Shown: piece after piece, positions 1-6,147 of the stretch | How positions within the stretch are numbered: position 1 is the first letter of the stretch | Layout: every line of letters starts with the position of its first letter | Assembly (NCBI GenBank): GCA_015655165.1 | Contig: JAATFN010000031.1 | Span: 1-9,039, forward strand | Source of the DNA: Betaproteobacteria bacterium | GTDB taxonomy: Bacteria; Pseudomonadota; Gammaproteobacteria; Burkholderiales; Burkholderiaceae_D | Reading direction: 5' to 3' | Length of the DNA: 9,039 bases | Made by a program: the position numbers and the translations under genes | Notes under the pieces: generated by a model | What the model saw: only the letters and a program-made list of their open reading frames with translations | Databases searched by the model: none | Told to the model about the DNA's origin: nothing

Positions 1-789
1 CCGGAAGGCGAGCGAGTGCTGACGACGGCACACCGGATGCTGTATGAACAGGAAATGCTGGAACAGGATTTGTACAGCAGAAGCGACAACCCGCAAGGCC
101 ATCTGCATATCGGTGCCGTACCCATGGCAATTCCCGTTGCAACATACTTTGCGGCAATGTTGCATGCATCTTATCCGAATATCGTGCCAGTTGTGCGTTC
201 GATGACGTCATATGAAATCGAGAACCGGCTTGGTGCAATGACGCTTGATATGGGTTTGGGATATATAGAACGTCTTGGTACCCAGGATGTGAAATGTACT
301 GTGCTTCCCCAGTACACAGAAAATTATTATGTATTGCGCCGTCGTACAACAGCCAGCGTATCAGTGCGTCGTGCTGCATGGCCACATCTGGGAGAAGAGA
401 TCTCTTGGCGCGAGGCAGCAGATTTACCCCTTTGTGTACTGACACCGGATATGCATAACCGTACGATTATCGATCTGGCATTTGCAGAAGCCGGGTGCAA
501 AATTAAACCGGCAATGGAGACAGATTCGATTGTCACATTATTGTTAAGTGCGCAGGTTGGACAGTTTTGTGGTGTATTGCCGGCAGCACTCATTCGACTG
601 GTCAGTCATGTGGATGATCTGGAAGCACGATTATTGGTCAATCCAACACGTGGTGTAATGGTCGGTTTTTTGACACGTGCAGATGTACATACGTCGTCAC
701 ATACCCTGCAGAGGGCTTTGGCATTTGCCCAAAGTCAGCACTGGAAAAACGAACTGACAAAACAAACATGTCCGCATGCAGAACAATAA
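1..789 (+). CDS. LysR-family transcriptional regulator (5' end outside window)
   Basis: The reading frame is open from base 1 and ends at TAA 787-789, so this is a 3' partial gene. A GTG at 16 is in frame but is probably internal, because the residues before it (PEGER) continue into VLTTAHRMLYEQE. That matches the end of the LysR winged-helix domain and the start of the linker helix. The body, from LHIGAVPMAIPVATYF onward, fits the two-lobed LysR effector-binding domain. A later segment (LPLCVLTPDMHNRTIIDLAFAEAG, split here by description as the second-lobe entry) and VGQFCGVLPAALI are typical of the second lobe. About 262 residues are visible, against roughly 300 for the family, so only most of the HTH is missing. 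It is transcribed in the same direction as the transporter and oxidoreductase genes, which start 230 bp downstream. It is therefore the likely regulator of that cluster, probably in response to a small carboxylate. The effector is unknown. Confidence 0.9.
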   Translation, partial: PEGERVLTTAHRMLYEQEMLEQDLYSRSDNPQGHLHIGAVPMAIPVATYFAAMLHASYPNIVPVVRSMTSYEIENRLGAMTLDMGLGYIERLGTQDVKCTVLPQYTENYYVLRRRTTASVSVRRAAWPHLGEEISWREAADLPLCVLTPDMHNRTIIDLAFAEAGCKIKPAMETDSIVTLLLSAQVGQFCGVLPAALIRLVSHVDDLEARLLVNPTRGVMVGFLTRADVHTSSHTLQRALAFAQSQHWKNELTKQTCPHAEQ

Positions 790-833
790 TGTGTCTGTTT
801 CTCTTCACAAGGACTTTTATTTTGTCAAATGAA

Positions 834-853
834 TTCTATGATCTATCATAGAA
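834..853. promoter_or_regulatory. Perfect 9-bp inverted repeat, candidate operator
   Basis: TTCTATGAT, a 2-bp spacer CT, then ATCATAGAA forms a perfect dyad between the LysR stop codon and the transporter gene. No T-run follows, so it does not look like an intrinsic terminator. Its even-numbered symmetry does not fit a centred T-N11-A LysR box, so the binding protein is uncertain. The upstream LysR or the small putative winged-helix protein encoded at 5018-5329 are candidates. Confidence 0.55.
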
Positions 854-867
854 ATAAAATAATATAC

Positions 868-881
868 ATGATACTCATCAT
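868..881. promoter_or_regulatory. Second dyad with the same ATGAT/ATCAT half-sites
   Basis: ATGAT, four bases, then ATCAT repeats the inner half-sites of the palindrome at 834-853. The two dyad centres are 31 bp apart, close to three helical turns, which would put both sites on the same DNA face. This is consistent with tandem binding of one regulator. The AT-rich setting makes short matches more likely by chance. Confidence 0.35.
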
Positions 882-915
882 TTGTTTGTTGAATAGCTTC
901 ATTAACGAATAGAAT

Positions 916-945
916 TTGACCGGATAACACGTTGTTTGATGAAAT
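916..945 (+). promoter_or_regulatory. Weak candidate sigma-70 promoter for the transporter operon
   Basis: TTGACC at 916-921 matches five of six bases of the -35 consensus. It is followed after 18 bp by TGAAAT at 940-945, which matches four of six bases of the -10 consensus. Both dyads (834-853 and 868-881) lie upstream of the -35, as expected for activator sites. The weak -10 would suit an activator-dependent promoter. A start near 952 would give a leader of about 80 nt. Confidence 0.3.
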
Positions 946-964
946 CGCTTCTCATTAGCATTAT

Positions 965-997
965 GAAATGCCTAAGGGGGTGTTGCATTTCCACCTT
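965..997 (+). other. Two alternative hairpins in the leader of the transporter gene
   Basis: GAAATGC at 965-971 can pair with GCATTTC at 985-991 as a perfect 7-bp stem with a 13-nt loop. An overlapping alternative pairs AAGGGGG at 974-980 with CCACCTT at 991-997, giving six pairs and one mismatch. The two stems share bases and cannot form together. They sit 35-67 nt upstream of the preferred start at 1032. No known riboswitch class is recognised, and the structures could be accidental. Confidence 0.3.
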
Positions 998-1021
998 CCA
1001 TATATAAACACAAGAAACCAT

Positions 1022-1025
1022 GGAG
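1022..1025 (+). promoter_or_regulatory. Ribosome binding site GGAG that decides the transporter start
   Basis: GGAG lies 6 nt upstream of the ATG at 1032. It overlaps the earlier in-frame ATG at 1020, which has no Shine-Dalgarno sequence of its own. This favours 1032 as the true start, giving an N-terminus of MSGFFDKKR. Confidence 0.7.
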
Positions 1026-1031
1026 TCATAT

Positions 1032-2669
1032 ATGTCAGGATTCTTCGACAAGAAACGTATTATTGCCGGCCCGGGATTCAACCGTTGGTTAGTGCCTCCC
1101 GCAGCCTTGGCCATTCACCTGTGTATTGGTATGGCCTATGGATTTTCTGTTTTCTGGTTACCGTTATCCAAATTGCTGTCAACGCGTGGTACTGGTGCGG
1201 TGACTTGTAGCGCGGATGTCGGTTTTTTCGCAGAACTGTTCGCAACAGGTTGTGATTGGCGGATTGCTACGCTGGGGTGGATGTATACCTTATTTTTCGT
1301 GTTTTTGGGTTGTTCGGCTGCGATTTGGGGTGGATGGCTAGAACGTGTCGGTCCACGCCGTGTCGGTGTGATTAGTGCATTGTGCTGGTGTGGTGGCATG
1401 GTTCTGTCCGCCATCGGTGTGTATTTGCATCAATTCTGGCTCATGGTCCTGGGTTCCGGTGTTATCGGGGGGATTGGTCTGGGATTGGGGTATATTTCGC
1501 CAGTATCAACACTGATCAAATGGTTCCCTGACCGTCGCGGAATGGCTACTGGTATGGCGATCATGGGCTTTGGTGGTGGTGCAATGATTGGTTCGCCGCT
1601 GGCCGTGGAATTGATGAAATACTTTTCTACGCCAACAGATGTTGGTGTGGCACAAACTTTTCTGACCATGGCGCTCATCTATTTTGTATTCATGATGGCG
1701 GGCGCACTGGGTTACAGGGTGCCGCCAACTGGCTGGAAGCCGGCAGGTTGGACCCCCAAGGAAGCTGCTAGTGCCAAGGGCATGATCACACAGCGCCATG
1801 TGCATGTCACCAAGGTATGGGGTATCCCGCAATTCTGGCTGGTCTGGATTGTGTTGTGCATGAATGTCAGTGCCGGTATTGGTGTGATCGGCATGGCGTC
1901 TCCAATGCTGCAAGAAGTGTTTGGCGGCACGTTGGTTGGCGTACAAAAAGGCTTCACAGCACTTGATACACAAGAATTGGCATCGATTGCTATCGTCGCT
2001 GGCGGGTTTACGGCCCTGTTGTCCCTGTTTAATATTGGTGGGCGTTTCTTCTGGGCAAGTTTGTCAGACAAACTGGGGCGTAAGCTCACTTACACGGTGT
2101 TCTTTGTGTTGGGCGGTATCTTGTATGCCAGCATTCCAAGTTCTGCGGGCGCCGGTAGCAGACTGCTGTTCGTTGCGGCATTTTGTATCATTCTGAGTAT
2201 GTATGGCGGTGGTTTCTCCACAGTACCAGCTTACCTGGCGGACTTGTTTGGTACACAAAATGTTGGTGCAATTCATGGCCGATTGCTCACAGCTTGGGCA
2301 ACAGCGGGTATTTTAGGTCCAGTTGTTGTTAATTATATGCGCGAATACCAGTTGGGACTGGGTTTACCGCGGGATCAGGTCTACAATCAAACGATGTATA
2401 TTCTGGTTGGCATGCTGGTGATTGGCTTTATTGCCAATTTGCTCATTCGGCCTGTCGACAAGAAATATTTCATGACTGACGCGGAGTTGGCACAAGAGCG
2501 CAAACTGGCGCAAGACAAGGTAACAGAAACTGCAGCAGGTGGTGGTCAAGGCAACAATAGCAGTGTGACTTCACCGGCACTCGTGGTGTTTGCCTGGTTG
2601 GCGGTTGGTTTACCATTGGCATGGGGAACGTATAGAACGCTGGAAAGCGCTGCTAAGTTCTTTAATTAG
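1032..2669 (+). CDS. OFA-family (oxalate/formate antiporter-like) MFS transporter
   Basis: This is an inner-membrane carrier of the major facilitator superfamily, resembling OxlT/YhjX-type proteins that move small carboxylates. From ATG 1032 it has 545 residues. Twelve hydrophobic segments are visible at about 23-46, 81-101, 111-131, 134-156, 173-193, 209-229, 266-289, 318-338, 351-368, 378-398, 416-436 and 454-473. MFS motif A appears twice, as GGWLERVGPRR (100-110) and SDKLGRK (345-351). It is over 100 residues longer than classical OxlT. The extra length includes a TM1-TM2 loop carrying two cysteines (59 and 74) and a C-terminal tail ending in a probable thirteenth membrane segment (515-533, VVFAWLAVGLPLAWGTY region). 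TM11 contains no lysine, whereas OxlT uses a TM11 lysine for oxalate, so the substrate may differ. It lies 42 bp upstream of the molybdoenzyme gene and is probably cotranscribed with it. An alternative start at 1020 adds four residues. Confidence 0.9.
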   Translation: MSGFFDKKRIIAGPGFNRWLVPPAALAIHLCIGMAYGFSVFWLPLSKLLSTRGTGAVTCSADVGFFAELFATGCDWRIATLGWMYTLFFVFLGCSAAIWGGWLERVGPRRVGVISALCWCGGMVLSAIGVYLHQFWLMVLGSGVIGGIGLGLGYISPVSTLIKWFPDRRGMATGMAIMGFGGGAMIGSPLAVELMKYFSTPTDVGVAQTFLTMALIYFVFMMAGALGYRVPPTGWKPAGWTPKEAASAKGMITQRHVHVTKVWGIPQFWLVWIVLCMNVSAGIGVIGMASPMLQEVFGGTLVGVQKGFTALDTQELASIAIVAGGFTALLSLFNIGGRFFWASLSDKLGRKLTYTVFFVLGGILYASIPSSAGAGSRLLFVAAFCIILSMYGGGFSTVPAYLADLFGTQNVGAIHGRLLTAWATAGILGPVVVNYMREYQLGLGLPRDQVYNQTMYILVGMLVIGFIANLLIRPVDKKYFMTDAELAQERKLAQDKVTETAAGGGQGNNSSVTSPALVVFAWLAVGLPLAWGTYRTLESAAKFFN

Positions 2670-2700
2670 GCCAGACGTGCATGTTGACGTGCTTCGCCTG

Positions 2701-2705
2701 AGGAG
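2701..2705 (+). promoter_or_regulatory. Ribosome binding site AGGAG for the molybdoenzyme gene
   Basis: AGGAG is only 3 nt from ATG 2709 but 6 nt from the adjacent in-frame ATG 2712. The second spacing is the more usual one, so 2712 is the preferred start. The choice changes the protein by one methionine only. Confidence 0.65.
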
Positions 2706-2711
2706 ACCATG

Positions 2712-5021
2712 ATGAAAGACCAGAAGATCGAATTTTATAAAGGTCCTGCAGGTGGTTGGGGCGCTTTGCGCAGCGTAAAAAATGCCCTGTTGGCTCAGGA
2801 TATCCCGCTCAAGGGCGCCAAAACATTACTGTCAGCGAATCAGCCTGATGGTTTTGATTGTCCGGGATGTGCCTGGCCTGACCGTAATCATCATTCGACT
2901 TTCGAGTTTTGTGAAAACGGTGCCAAGGCTGTAGCGGCCGAGGCAACCGCCAGACGCGCCACGCCAGAATTGTTTGCGCAGTATACGGTGTCCGAGCTGT
3001 TGGAAAAAAGCGATTTCTGGCTGGAAGACCAAGGGCGCCTGACTGATCCGATGGTCTATGATGCGACAACAGACAAGTATCAGCCCATTAGTTGGGATGA
3101 TGCGTTTGCGCTTGTCGCACGGCACTTAAATGCCTTGCCTGACCCGAATCAGGCAATTTTTTACACCTCGGGGCGTGCCAGCAACGAGGCAGCTTTCTTA
3201 TATCAATTATTTGTGCGTGAGTATGGCACCAATAATTTTCCCGACTGTTCGAACATGTGCCACGAACCAAGCGGCAGTGGCATGCGCCCGCAAATTGGTG
3301 TGGGTAAAGGAACGGTCACACTAGAAGACTTCGAGAAAGCCGACGCGATTTTTATTTTCGGCCAGAATCCGGGTACCAACCATCCCCGCATGTTGGGTGA
3401 GTTGCGTCAAGCTGCCAAGCGTGGTGCCAAAATCGTCAGTTTCAATCCGTTGCGTGAACGTGGTCTGGAGCGCTTCGCCGATCCACAGGTCAAAATGGAA
3501 ATGCTGACCAATGGTGCTACCGCCATTAGTAGTCATTATTATCAGTTACGTGTCGGTGGGGATTTTGCGCTTGTTAAAGGGATGATGAAATATCTAGTCG
3601 AATGCGAAGATGCAGGCGAACAGGTGTTAGACCATGCTTTTATTGCAGAACACACAGAAGGCTTTGAGGTTGTACTGGCAGATTTGCGGACAGAGTCTTG
3701 GGACTTGCTCGTGCAAGAATCCGGTTTGACCCAAGAACAAATCTGCGCGGCCGGTGAAGTGTATAAAAATGCCGGTAGTGTGATTGCTTGCTGGGGCATG
3801 GGTATTACGCAGCATCCGCATTCGGTCGCAACGATCCAGATGATTGTCAATTTACTCCTGATGCGCGGCAATATCGGTCGCGATGGCGCAGGTCCTTGCC
3901 CGGTACGGGGGCATAGTAATGTGCAGGGCGACCGTACCATGGGTATATGGGAAAAACCACCAGCTGCTTTGTTAGATAGACTGGGTCAAGTATTCGATTT
4001 CGACCCGCCGCGTGAATCTGGTTACGACACTGTCGAAGCGATTCATGCGATGTTAGAAGGCAAAGGACAAGTCTTTTTTGCGCTGGGGGGCAATTTTGCG
4101 GCGGCAACGCCAGATACATACGAAACATGGAAGGCATTGCGTCGTTGCGACCTGACCGTGCATGTCACGACAAAGCTCAACCGCAGTCATGTTATCCATG
4201 GTCGGGAAGCGTTGATCATGCCATGTCTGGGACGAACAGAAATCGATATGCAAGCCAATGGGGCACAAGGCGTGACTGTGGAAGACTCCATGAGTATGGT
4301 GCACATCTCGACAGGGATTAATCCACCGGCATCAGACAATCTGATGTCCGAGCCTGCGATTGTGGCGCGCTTGGCACATGCGACGATTGCACACCGCAGT
4401 AAAACACAGTGGTTGTGGTTGATTGAAGACTATAACCGTATCCGCGACCAGATCGAGCGGGTGTTTGATGATTTCAAGGATTTCAACCGGCGTGTGGCAG
4501 TGCCTGGTGGTTTCCGGTTACGTAATACCGCCAGTGAACGCGTCTGGATGACGGCCAAGAAAAAAGCCGTGTTTTACAGTCATGCTGTGCCTGTCGATAC
4601 ACCGTCGCATCGCGCGCGCGCCAGAATACTGGATACGGTAGTGTTCACGTTGATTACAACGCGTTCGCATGACCAGTACAACACAACAATCTATGGCATG
4701 GATGACCGCTATCGTGGTGTATTCGGTCAGCGCCGTGTGGTGTTTATCAATGCGGAAGATATCAAGACACTGGGCATGAAAGACGGTGACTGGATCGATA
4801 TCAAGACGGTATGGGATGACGGGCAGGAGCGTCGTGCCGATAAATTCAAATTGGTTGCCTACAATATCCCCCGCGGTAACTTGGCTGCGTATTATCCGGA
4901 AACCAATCCGTTAGTCCCTTTGACAGCCGTGGCCATTGTTGCCGGGACACCGACGTCCAAGTCGATTCCCGTCATCCTGGCACCACATGAAGGGCAAGAA
5001 CCACTTGCTGCTAATGGATGA
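2712..5021 (+). CDS. FdhF/YdeP-family molybdopterin oxidoreductase (formate dehydrogenase alpha-like)
   Basis: This is a 769-residue cytoplasmic-type molybdoenzyme with no signal peptide, close in length to E. coli YdeP. The N-terminus carries CPGC (Cys50, Cys53) and Cys67 in the FEFCENGAKA context, which is typical of this family and probably holds an iron-sulfur cluster. No fourth cysteine occurs until 179. The molybdopterin oxidoreductase domain spans roughly 105-500 and the C-terminal dinucleotide-binding domain roughly 640-755 (VVFTLITTRSHDQYNT onward). By alignment from memory with E. coli FdhH, Cys183-His184 in NMCHEPSG matches the selenocysteine-histidine pair. Arg399 in PVRGHSNVQGDR matches the catalytic arginine 333. 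That supports formate dehydrogenase-like chemistry, but YdeP itself is linked to acid resistance and has no firm substrate. It sits between an OFA-family transporter and a small gene overlapping its stop. No fdhD sulfuration gene is seen in the window. Confidence 0.92.
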   Translation: MKDQKIEFYKGPAGGWGALRSVKNALLAQDIPLKGAKTLLSANQPDGFDCPGCAWPDRNHHSTFEFCENGAKAVAAEATARRATPELFAQYTVSELLEKSDFWLEDQGRLTDPMVYDATTDKYQPISWDDAFALVARHLNALPDPNQAIFYTSGRASNEAAFLYQLFVREYGTNNFPDCSNMCHEPSGSGMRPQIGVGKGTVTLEDFEKADAIFIFGQNPGTNHPRMLGELRQAAKRGAKIVSFNPLRERGLERFADPQVKMEMLTNGATAISSHYYQLRVGGDFALVKGMMKYLVECEDAGEQVLDHAFIAEHTEGFEVVLADLRTESWDLLVQESGLTQEQICAAGEVYKNAGSVIACWGMGITQHPHSVATIQMIVNLLLMRGNIGRDGAGPCPVRGHSNVQGDRTMGIWEKPPAALLDRLGQVFDFDPPRESGYDTVEAIHAMLEGKGQVFFALGGNFAAATPDTYETWKALRRCDLTVHVTTKLNRSHVIHGREALIMPCLGRTEIDMQANGAQGVTVEDSMSMVHISTGINPPASDNLMSEPAIVARLAHATIAHRSKTQWLWLIEDYNRIRDQIERVFDDFKDFNRRVAVPGGFRLRNTASERVWMTAKKKAVFYSHAVPVDTPSHRARARILDTVVFTLITTRSHDQYNTTIYGMDDRYRGVFGQRRVVFINAEDIKTLGMKDGDWIDIKTVWDDGQERRADKFKLVAYNIPRGNLAAYYPETNPLVPLTAVAIVAGTPTSKSIPVILAPHEGQEPLAANG

Positions 5022-5329
5022 TCATGTCTTGTCCCACATTAATGGATATGTCAGGTTTTATTTTGGATAGTGTGAGCTTTTCGATTCTGGACGAATTGGC
5101 GCACGCCCCTCTTGAGGCTGGTATGTCGTTACCTAAGCTCGGTAAGCGCTTAAAGCAGGGTGCCAGTGTCGTGTTGCGACAACTCACGTTAATGAGCGAT
5201 GCGACCATTGCCGGTGAAGCAGGGCCAGGCTGGGTGCGTATCGAGCGCACTGAAGAACGTTGGGTGGCTTATATCACCGATGTCGGTTATGCGTGTTGGA
5301 AAGACGCGCGTGACCAGCAAACTCATTGA
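5018..5329 (+). CDS. Small putative winged-helix protein of unknown function
   Basis: I do not recognise a named family. The ATG at 5018 overlaps the TGA of the molybdoenzyme gene (ATGA), which indicates translational coupling and supports a real gene. ATG 5024 is an alternative start. The 103-residue product has the order helix (FSILDELAHAP, 21-31), helix (SLPKLGKRLK, 37-46), helix (SVVLRQLTLMSDA, 50-62), then a beta-rich stretch (GWVRIERTEERWVAYITDVG, 71-90). This pattern suggests a small winged-helix DNA-binding fold. There is no signal peptide or membrane segment. Its position suggests a dedicated regulator or accessory or maturation factor for the molybdoenzyme. It is too short to be FdhD, and it lacks the cysteine pattern of a ferredoxin-like subunit. 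Confidence 0.7.
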   Translation: MIMSCPTLMDMSGFILDSVSFSILDELAHAPLEAGMSLPKLGKRLKQGASVVLRQLTLMSDATIAGEAGPGWVRIERTEERWVAYITDVGYACWKDARDQQTH

Positions 5330-5363
5330 TTTAACCCCTGCGTACATTTTGTTGACTGCATTT

Positions 5364-5392
5364 TTGCTGCACTAAAACGCTGTTTGTATGAT
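5364..5392 (+). promoter_or_regulatory. Candidate sigma-70 promoter for the glutathione peroxidase gene
   Basis: TTGCTG at 5364-5369 is separated by 17 bp from TATGAT at 5387-5392. The -10 matches five of six consensus bases, while the -35 is weak (three of six). A start near 5399 would give a leader of about 40 nt. The leader contains GAGGA at 5429-5433, spaced 6 nt from the ATG at 5440. The 110-bp gap before the gene fits independent expression from the upstream operon. Confidence 0.5.
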
Positions 5393-5439
5393 CGTGCTAT
5401 TGTCGTGGTTCGAACAATGACTTTGAATGAGGAACCACT

Positions 5440-5991
5440 ATGACAACTTCTCTGAATGATATTGCGGTAAAAAAAATTGATGGGACTTCCACGAATCTGG
5501 CAGCGTATCGTGGTGAGGTGCTCCTGATTGTCAATGTCGCTTCCAAATGTGGCTTAACACCACAATATGAAGGTTTGGAAAGCCTGTATCAGCAAAAACA
5601 TGCCAAAGGTCTGGAAGTTCTTGGTTTTCCGGCAAATAACTTCAAAGGCCAGGAGCCAGGCAGTGATGCTGAAATCAGTACTTTCTGTTCGGTCAATTAC
5701 GACGTCCATTTCCCGCTGTTTTCTAAAATCTCCGTACTTGGTGCAGACCAGCATCCTTTGTATGCAGCACTGACCAAGGCACAACCTGCTGCCATTGGTG
5801 AAGGCCCATTCCGGGAAAAACTCAAAGGTTTTGGTGTGAATCCGGACAATAGGGCCGATGTGCTATGGAATTTCGAGAAATTCTTAATCAACCGCCAAGG
5901 TGAAGTCGTCGCCCGTTTCTCACCGGATGTTACAGCAGACGATCCGCGACTGGTCGCAGCGATTGATGCAGAGCTGCTTAAGGCAGCGTAA
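5440..5991 (+). CDS. Glutathione peroxidase-family thiol peroxidase (BtuE-like)
   Basis: The enzyme reduces hydrogen peroxide and organic hydroperoxides in the cytoplasm. Bacterial members often use thioredoxin rather than glutathione. The 183-residue product has the peroxidatic cysteine Cys37 in NVASKCGLTPQY, Gln71 in KGQEPGS, and Trp143-Asn144 in LWNFEKFLI. Together these form the classic Cys-Gln-Trp-Asn active site. Cys83 in TFCSVNYDVHFPLF occupies the position of the resolving cysteine in yeast Gpx3-type enzymes, which supports an atypical two-cysteine, thioredoxin-linked mechanism. The insertion before LWNFEKF (about 118-140) resembles that of E. coli BtuE. The usual GFPCNQF motif reads GFPANNF here, so that extra cysteine is absent. 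The ATG at 5440 has a good Shine-Dalgarno sequence (GAGGA, 6 nt). It stands between two operons and appears to be a single-gene unit. Confidence 0.95.
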   Translation: MTTSLNDIAVKKIDGTSTNLAAYRGEVLLIVNVASKCGLTPQYEGLESLYQQKHAKGLEVLGFPANNFKGQEPGSDAEISTFCSVNYDVHFPLFSKISVLGADQHPLYAALTKAQPAAIGEGPFREKLKGFGVNPDNRADVLWNFEKFLINRQGEVVARFSPDVTADDPRLVAAIDAELLKAA

Positions 5992-6015
5992 CGTCGTCAA
6001 GACATAGTCACAATA

Positions 6016-6042
6016 CAGGCCGGATGTGATATCTCTGGCCTG
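6016..6042 (+). terminator. Hairpin downstream of the glutathione peroxidase gene, possible weak terminator
   Basis: CAGGCCGGA at 6016-6024 can pair with TCTGGCCTG at 6034-6042. The stem has nine pairs, one of them G-U, around a 9-nt loop, 24 nt after the stop codon at 5991. No T-run follows, so it is not a canonical intrinsic terminator. It may protect the transcript 3' end or act with Rho. It separates this gene from the Fur-box promoter downstream. Confidence 0.4.
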
Positions 6043-6070
6043 ATCATGCTGATACCATTAATGTTACCAG

Positions 6071-6099
6071 TTGTCAAAGTTGTTAATTCAACTTATTAT
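6071..6099 (+). promoter_or_regulatory. Strong sigma-70-like promoter for the FecI/FecR pair
   Basis: TTGTCA at 6071-6076 (five of six) and TATTAT at 6094-6099 (five of six) are separated by the ideal 17 bp. The predicted start is near 6106, leaving a leader of about 42 nt before the GTG at 6148. The -10 overlaps the Fur-box match at 6098-6116, the standard layout for iron-repressed promoters. Confidence 0.7.
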
Positions 6100-6116
6100 T
6101 GAGATTAATTCTTATT
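6098..6116. promoter_or_regulatory. Fur box (iron-responsive operator)
   Basis: ATTGAGATTAATTCTTATT matches 16 of 19 positions of the common Fur-box form AATGAGAATAATTCTCATT. Its 7-1-7 core (TGAGATT, A, ATTCTTA) is nearly symmetric. It covers the end of the -10 and the predicted transcription start, so Fur with iron would block RNA polymerase. It lies directly upstream of a FecI-type sigma gene, a classic Fur target. Confidence 0.7.
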
Positions 6117-6147
6117 TGTATTTAAAAATCTCATTCCTGTTGTCGCT

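Noticed and set aside
902..1210. Short open frames on both strands across the transporter leader and start
   Set aside because: The plus-strand frame overlaps the start of the MFS gene in another frame and its translation is not protein-like; the minus-strand one has no Shine-Dalgarno support or recognisable features.
1506..1973. Minus-strand 155-codon open frame inside the transporter gene
   Set aside because: The translation is rich in His and Cys with no domain pattern, and it is fully antisense to a well-supported MFS gene.
2674..2692. Direct repeat GACGTGC separated by 5 bp between the transporter and molybdoenzyme genes
   Set aside because: Two short copies only, in a 42-bp gap; no promoter or hairpin is evident, so chance is the simpler explanation.
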